From contig NZ_CP096258.1 of NCBI RefSeq assembly GCF_023205015.1, forward strand, positions 2,108,001-2,172,000: a stretch of DNA of 64,000 nt, in the 5' to 3' direction. The translations under genes were made by a program, and so were the position numbers. This document shows positions 59,426 through 64,000 of this stretch, one piece after another. The notes beneath the pieces were generated by a model. It worked only from the letters and a program-made list of their open reading frames with translations, made no database searches and was not told the DNA's origin. The stretch's first letter is position 1; each line of letters starts with the position of its first letter. Origin of the DNA: Providencia rettgeri (lineage in GTDB: Bacteria > Pseudomonadota > Gammaproteobacteria > Enterobacterales > Enterobacteriaceae).

Positions 59426-60844
59426 ATGTTAATTTTTAATAAAAAAACCTATTTTATATATTTGAGTTTATTATTACTTTTCTCTCTCCCTCTCCCTTCG
59501 GTATTGTCAGCTCAAGAGTTAAAAAGAGAGGTTATTGGTGATTTAAAGGATGTTAGTAACAAAAAATATCAATTGGGAATAAATAATGTTAAATATAGTG
59601 AAAAAAATATCGACGAACTTGGTTTTATTCTTTATGATCTCATTCAGAAAAAAGATTTCGATGAAATAAATGGAATTATTGATAATTACGTTAACCACAA
59701 AGACCACGATAAAGGATTGGTTAAATACATTCATTCTGAGAAGGCAATGTTAAATAAACAGTATGATTTAGCAATTAGCCTATATAATGAAATTTTGATT
59801 CACAAGCCTAATATGTTGTTGGTTGAGTTAAAACTTGCACAAGCACTGATTTATGTTAAGCATTATGAATCTGCATTGTCAATATATCAAAGTGTAAAAA
59901 CAAGATATAAAGGAAGAATATCAATTCGATTAACTGAATTTATTAAAAGTAAAATAATAGATTTAGAAAATAAAAATCATTGGCAAGGTACAATTAAGCT
60001 AGGTTCAAGTTATGATTTTAATTTAAATGAAGCATCAAATAACCGTGAGATGTACTGTTTTCGAAGTAAATGTATGAATAGTAGTAACCAGTCTATCGCT
60101 GGTGGAAAGTGGCATTATTATACTAGCTTATCAAAGCGTTTTCCTCTAGTAGGAAACCACTCAGCAGTACTGTCGTTAGGTATGGTTGGGGTGGAGCCAA
60201 TGAAAACAGTCACGGTCAGAAAAACAAATATATATGTTACTGGGGGGTATCAATTCGATAATGCGAATACAACGTTCCATATACAGCCCACCCTTGAGGC
60301 TAAATGGCACGATAACCAATACTATAATTTAAGCCTAGGAGGAAAAATAGCGACAGAATACACGTTAAATCATCGGGTAACCTTGTTAGGTAATATTGAA
60401 TATAAAAATAAAACTTACCCTTATAAGTATAGTTTTAATAACGGCGATAAATGGGTTTATTCAGTTACTGGTACCTATTTAATAAACCCTCGATTAATGG
60501 TTTTTGGCAGTTTTTATGGAGCCAACAGGAAAAAACAATACGATAGTGATAGCTATGCACAGTATGGGGTTAGAGCTGGTTTTTTAAAAGTAACCGAACT
60601 GTGTGACCTACTTATTGCAATAGGTTATAAGCAAACAAACTTTAAACGGTTTGATGCATTTTTGAATGTAAAAAGAAAAGATCATAATGGGTATTTAAAT
60701 AGCCAATTAACGTTTGATAAAAATAAAATATTAACTTTTACACCTTCTATTTATTTTAATAGCCAAGTGAATAAGAGTACGGCAGATATTATTTATTCTT
60801 TTAAGCAAAGTGAAGTCGGTGTCAATTTCACCAAGAAATTTTAA
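59426..60844 (+). CDS. Slam / DUF560 outer-membrane translocator of a type XI secretion system
   Basis: The 472-residue protein has a signal peptide (hydrophobic YLSLLLLFSLPLPSVL, cleavage near residue 29) and an N-terminal periplasmic helical TPR region (about 75-180, AMLNKQYDLAISLYNEIL and ALIYVKHYESALSIYQ). A C-terminal 14-strand-type beta-barrel starts near residue 185 (GTIKLGSSYDFNLNEASNN) and ends with a terminal Phe (VGVNFTKKF). This is the Slam architecture: it moves TbpB-barrel proteins across the outer membrane. It is clustered with its likely substrate upstream and receptor downstream. A weak ribosome-binding site fits lower expression than the substrate. Confidence 0.85.
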   Translation: MLIFNKKTYFIYLSLLLLFSLPLPSVLSAQELKREVIGDLKDVSNKKYQLGINNVKYSEKNIDELGFILYDLIQKKDFDEINGIIDNYVNHKDHDKGLVKYIHSEKAMLNKQYDLAISLYNEILIHKPNMLLVELKLAQALIYVKHYESALSIYQSVKTRYKGRISIRLTEFIKSKIIDLENKNHWQGTIKLGSSYDFNLNEASNNREMYCFRSKCMNSSNQSIAGGKWHYYTSLSKRFPLVGNHSAVLSLGMVGVEPMKTVTVRKTNIYVTGGYQFDNANTTFHIQPTLEAKWHDNQYYNLSLGGKIATEYTLNHRVTLLGNIEYKNKTYPYKYSFNNGDKWVYSVTGTYLINPRLMVFGSFYGANRKKQYDSDSYAQYGVRAGFLKVTELCDLLIAIGYKQTNFKRFDAFLNVKRKDHNGYLNSQLTFDKNKILTFTPSIYFNSQVNKSTADIIYSFKQSEVGVNFTKKF

Positions 60845-60862
60845 TTTTCACCGGAACAGATA

Positions 60863-63862
60863 ATGAAAATCAAAACAGTGATAGCCATTAATATCGCGAC
60901 AGGTTTATCTATTGGTAGTATTGCAAATTTAGTCTATGGACAACAAAGTGCAAATATTGGCTCTATTGTAGTTAATGATAAAGCAACAACTATCAAAGAG
61001 CGTGATAGAAAAGGGGCGGATGACCAATATGATAAAGACGAATCAAATATTTATATTAGTAAAGAAGAAATTGATCGTTATAAAGGCACTAACCCCGCAG
61101 ACACCATTAACCATGCAGTAGGGGTATATAGTGGTGACGCCCGTAATAGCGGGGCAATAGACCCCAATGTACGAGGGATTCAGGGGCAAGGGCGTGTCCC
61201 GGTGACTGTAGATGGTACAGAGCAAGCTATCACTGTTTGGCGTGGTTATAATGGCGCGAATAATCGTAACTATATCGACCCGAATATGATTAGTAGCATT
61301 AAGGTAATGAAAAGTGCAACACTAGACCGCAATGTGCGTACATCGACGGGGGGAGGAGTTGCTATAACAACGCTAGGCATTGATGACGTTGTGGATAAAT
61401 ATGAAAAATTTGGTTTTGATATTAAATTAGAAACATCGAGTAACTCGACAAAACCGAGGGTTAATCAATTAAGCCACGGTATAGATTACCGTGATGATAA
61501 GCGGCTATTGAATACGTTAGATATGCAGAAGTTTCGTGGGATTTATTTTAAAGATCACGAAATGCTTGTTGATCCTCGTAGTAAAGGTAATGCTAATTTT
61601 TTTAATCTGCAAGATAACGCAGCGCGTATTGCCGTTGGGACACGGCAAGAAAAATTTGATTTGATGCTAGCATACTGCTATCGCAACCAAGGTAATTATT
61701 TTGCTGGGCGCCGAGGGGCGGGTAAATTTTATGACGACATCATTACTTATGACCCTAATAACCCAAATAAAGCGATAGACCCATATATGCCTTTCGTAGC
61801 TAGGATTTATGGGCCAAATAAAGAGGTGGCGAATACATCAAATGAAATGTCGACATGGTTAGCTAAATTAAATTTAATGCTACCTAATTCACAGGACTTA
61901 TCCCTTGGTTATATGCATACATCAAGTCATTATGGCGAAATCATGCCATCGCAAATTCGTTATCATGATTTAGAGGGAAAAATTCCACAATGGCCTTTAG
62001 CTAACTTGGCGTTAAATACTTTTTACGCCAATTATTCGTTCAAACCTGAGTCCATTGGTTGGATTGACTTTCGATTAGGCTATTGGTTGACAAAAACTAA
62101 TTTAAACTCAAATACCGCAGGTGGCCAACCTAGGGAACCAGTGGAAAGGGATTGGAATTATGAATTTGGTCGAGATAAAAATGTAGCTAAAAATCCTGCT
62201 ATCAATGGCACCTTAGTTGATGGGATTAAATTAAACCAACTAAACGATCGCTATGGTGTTTCATTATCCAATAAATTTCAAATTACACCTGAATTTAAAG
62301 TAACGTTAATGGGGAGCTTAATTGATGAAACTATTGGTAGCCGTGAAGATATCTTTAATTCGGATTCTAGCCCAAAGGGTAACATGTTCCGAGCTATCCC
62401 AAGGGAAGGTAAGCGTCAAGAATATAATGGGACTATTCGCTTTGATTGGCAGCCTACTGATTGGTTAAGTCTGAATGCAGGGGCTCAATATATTAGCTAC
62501 TGGTCAAGAGATTTATTAAAAGAGAGGCGCATTGCGGCTAAAGATATAAATTATGCACCTTATAGCCATATAACGGCGAGAAATTTCCTATTATCCCGTT
62601 TATTAAGCGCTGAAGAATATCAAACAATAAAACAGTATATTGATGATAAAGGGAATACATATAATGATATAAAAGGAAAAAAACATGAGAGAAGAATTTT
62701 TATCGAGCAAGCATTAAAAATGAAAAAGGATTCGTTACGTGATGTTGGATTAATAGGGAAAAAGTTAGAATTTAGAATCACAGAAGTTAACCATATAGTG
62801 AAATGGAAAGTGGATGAAAATAACCGATTTACAGCCAAAAATAATCCATTTTATAATGGAGAGGTTGATTTAAAAGAAGAAAAAATAGACCCTGTCACCG
62901 GTTTAAAAGCCAAAAGATATCTCGTTGACCGCGATATTAATAACACTCAAGATGAAGTGAAGTATTCCAATAAACAAAAATTTAAAGCGCCAAAAAGAAA
63001 TGAAGAATCAGCTTGGGCTCCGGCATTAGGGGCAACAATTTACTTAACAGAGAACGATCGAATATTTGGGCGTTATTTAGAAACCGTTAGGATGCCAAGT
63101 ATCTTTGAAGACACTATTGGTTTTTCGGGGGGAAGAGAGCCGAATTACACACCACCGGTTTATTTGCCAGAACGCAGCCACACGATAGAACTGGGATATG
63201 TGCGTAATTTCCAAGATCTCGTTGCGGCAGAAAATCATGCTGACTTACGCATAAATTACTACAATACAGTAGTCACAAATGCCTTTGATAGGAACGATAG
63301 GTTAGTCTTTACGCAGGTTGATAAACATAACACGGCCGGTTTGGAACTATTGGCACGTTATGATAATGGCTGGGTATTTGGTGACTTAGGGGTAGATTAC
63401 CGCTTAAAAAATGAAGTTTGTGATGAAGTGTCATTGATGGTAATGGATCCCTATAACAAATTTGGTGGCTCAGAGTGTACAACAGCAGGCTTCCCTGGCG
63501 GCTATTTGCGGACTCAATTGCAACCTAAGTACAGCATCCATGCCAACCTAGGTTTGCGCTTCTTAGATGAACGTTTAGAAGTGGGGAGTCGTTTGCGTTA
63601 TCACAGCAAGGCAAAAAATGAAGATGAGGCGGAAATGATGGACAAATACCCGTACCAGTATGCACCATTAAACAATGACCCGATGAGTTGGAATGCCGTG
63701 TTTACCGGTGATGCTTATGTTAATTATCAGTTTAATAAAGACCTATCATTTGAATTATTAGCCACCAATTTATTTGATGAATATTATATAGACCCATTAA
63801 CCCGCAGTATGATGCCTGCACCGGGTAGGACTATACGTTTCAATGTAACAAGTCGCTTCTAA
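60863..63862 (+). CDS. TonB-dependent haem/hemophilin receptor
   Basis: This 999-residue outer-membrane receptor has a signal peptide (cleavage near VYGQ, residue 27) and a TonB-box-like stretch IGSIVVND at the mature N-terminus. A plug domain follows (TINHAVGVYSGDARNSGAID, VRGIQGQGRVPVTVDG, STGGGVAITTL), then a 22-strand barrel ending in a terminal Phe (GRTIRFNVTSRF). A Lys/Glu/Asn-rich insertion at about residues 590-712 suggests a large extracellular loop. In hemophilin loci this receptor takes haem from the secreted carrier. It starts 18 bp after the Slam gene. Confidence 0.87.
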   Translation: MKIKTVIAINIATGLSIGSIANLVYGQQSANIGSIVVNDKATTIKERDRKGADDQYDKDESNIYISKEEIDRYKGTNPADTINHAVGVYSGDARNSGAIDPNVRGIQGQGRVPVTVDGTEQAITVWRGYNGANNRNYIDPNMISSIKVMKSATLDRNVRTSTGGGVAITTLGIDDVVDKYEKFGFDIKLETSSNSTKPRVNQLSHGIDYRDDKRLLNTLDMQKFRGIYFKDHEMLVDPRSKGNANFFNLQDNAARIAVGTRQEKFDLMLAYCYRNQGNYFAGRRGAGKFYDDIITYDPNNPNKAIDPYMPFVARIYGPNKEVANTSNEMSTWLAKLNLMLPNSQDLSLGYMHTSSHYGEIMPSQIRYHDLEGKIPQWPLANLALNTFYANYSFKPESIGWIDFRLGYWLTKTNLNSNTAGGQPREPVERDWNYEFGRDKNVAKNPAINGTLVDGIKLNQLNDRYGVSLSNKFQITPEFKVTLMGSLIDETIGSREDIFNSDSSPKGNMFRAIPREGKRQEYNGTIRFDWQPTDWLSLNAGAQYISYWSRDLLKERRIAAKDINYAPYSHITARNFLLSRLLSAEEYQTIKQYIDDKGNTYNDIKGKKHERRIFIEQALKMKKDSLRDVGLIGKKLEFRITEVNHIVKWKVDENNRFTAKNNPFYNGEVDLKEEKIDPVTGLKAKRYLVDRDINNTQDEVKYSNKQKFKAPKRNEESAWAPALGATIYLTENDRIFGRYLETVRMPSIFEDTIGFSGGREPNYTPPVYLPERSHTIELGYVRNFQDLVAAENHADLRINYYNTVVTNAFDRNDRLVFTQVDKHNTAGLELLARYDNGWVFGDLGVDYRLKNEVCDEVSLMVMDPYNKFGGSECTTAGFPGGYLRTQLQPKYSIHANLGLRFLDERLEVGSRLRYHSKAKNEDEAEMMDKYPYQYAPLNNDPMSWNAVFTGDAYVNYQFNKDLSFELLATNLFDEYYIDPLTRSMMPAPGRTIRFNVTSRF

Positions 63863-63870
63863 AAGGGATC

Positions 63871-63910
63871 CCCTTCGCTGATGCCGCTGTATTTTGGTAT
63901 TGGCGAAGGG
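63871..63910 (+). promoter_or_regulatory. Intercistronic stem-loop between receptor and tonB-like gene
   Basis: CCCTTCGCTGATGCC pairs with GGTATTGGCGAAGGG (15 pairs, three of them G-U) around a 10-nt loop. No T-run follows, so it may guard the receptor mRNA end or act as partial attenuation of the next gene. Confidence 0.6.
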
Positions 63911-63927
63911 TTGTTAGGGATATTAAA

Positions 63928-64000
63928 ATGATTACTCTACGTTTTAATCTTGCTGTGATGGTTTCTTTATTATTTCATTTCGGCATCGTTTTTTATTGTT
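63928..64000 (+). CDS. TonB-like protein, N-terminal fragment cut by window edge
   Basis: ATG 63928, preceded by AGGGATATTAAA, opens a frame of 24 complete codons that runs off the window: a short basic start (MITLRF) followed by a hydrophobic helix with an internal His (LAVMVSLLFHFGIVFYC). A single N-terminal helix bearing His is the hallmark of TonB, and a dedicated TonB follows the receptor in known hemophilin loci. The rest of the gene is not visible, so this is a contextual call. Confidence 0.6.
   Translation, partial: MITLRFNLAVMVSLLFHFGIVFYC

Overview
The window is chromosomal DNA from a member of the Morganellaceae (Enterobacterales). It is most likely Providencia or a close relative. 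The reasons are a low GC content (about 40 % by eye), proteins close to but clearly diverged from their E. coli counterparts, and long blocks of enterobacterial gene order: ghrA-ycdY, yceB-mdtH-rimJ-murJ, argS-yecM-cutC, cmoB-cmoA-yecN, aspS-nudB-yebC-ruvC-ruvAB, znuBC/znuA-mepM-lpxM, pykA-hexR-zwf, mdtJI, and yoaB-yoaA-tsaB-yeaY-fadD-rnd. The genus is an inference; no marker gene such as rRNA is present.

Layout. Positions 1-7330 hold a trans-4-hydroxyproline catabolic cluster: a divergent PAS-AraC regulator, a two-cysteine epimerase, an FAD D-amino-acid oxidase, a DapA-family deaminase, an aldehyde dehydrogenase and an AGCS symporter. The cluster ends against the 3' end of a tRNA-Ser(GGA) gene. 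Positions 7765-17964 are mostly backbone (ghrA, ycdY, yceB, mdtH, rimJ, murJ, a small HTH protein, argS, yecM, cutC). Positions 18255-22084 are dmsABC (anaerobic DMSO reductase) behind a perfect FNR-type palindrome. Positions 22146-36586 are backbone again: tRNA wobble modification (cmoB, cmoA), aspS, the Holliday-junction genes ruvCAB with a LexA-type box, zinc uptake with a Zur-type box, and the envelope genes mepM and lpxM.

Positions 37029-43410 are an accessory insertion between lpxM and pykA, which are neighbours in E. coli: a LysR regulator, a compact four-gene chaperone-usher fimbrial operon (pilin, chaperone, usher, two-domain adhesin) and a small conserved hypothetical gene. Positions 43463-50247 hold pykA, hexR, zwf, pdxK and the spermidine exporter pair mdtJI with a long leader. 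A tandem array of 127-bp ERIC-like elements with an A-B-A-B pattern follows (50257-50695). Positions 50784-58167 are yoaB, yoaA, tsaB, yeaY, a possible small RNA, fadD and rnd.

The right end (58595-64000) is the most notable accessory system. It encodes a secreted hemophilin-like protein with no lipobox, a Slam/DUF560 outer-membrane translocator (type XI secretion), a 999-residue TonB-dependent receptor and the start of a TonB-like protein. Together these would secrete a haem-capturing protein, bring the loaded protein back to a receptor, and energise uptake. A strong intrinsic terminator between the hemophilin and Slam genes suggests that the secreted protein is made in excess over its exporter. 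Several small regulatory elements in the window are also noteworthy: an AUG-stop mini-ORF on dmsA, a 14-codon ORF coupled to the fimbrial chaperone, a terminator-like hairpin in the pykA leader, and a long hairpin in the zwf leader.
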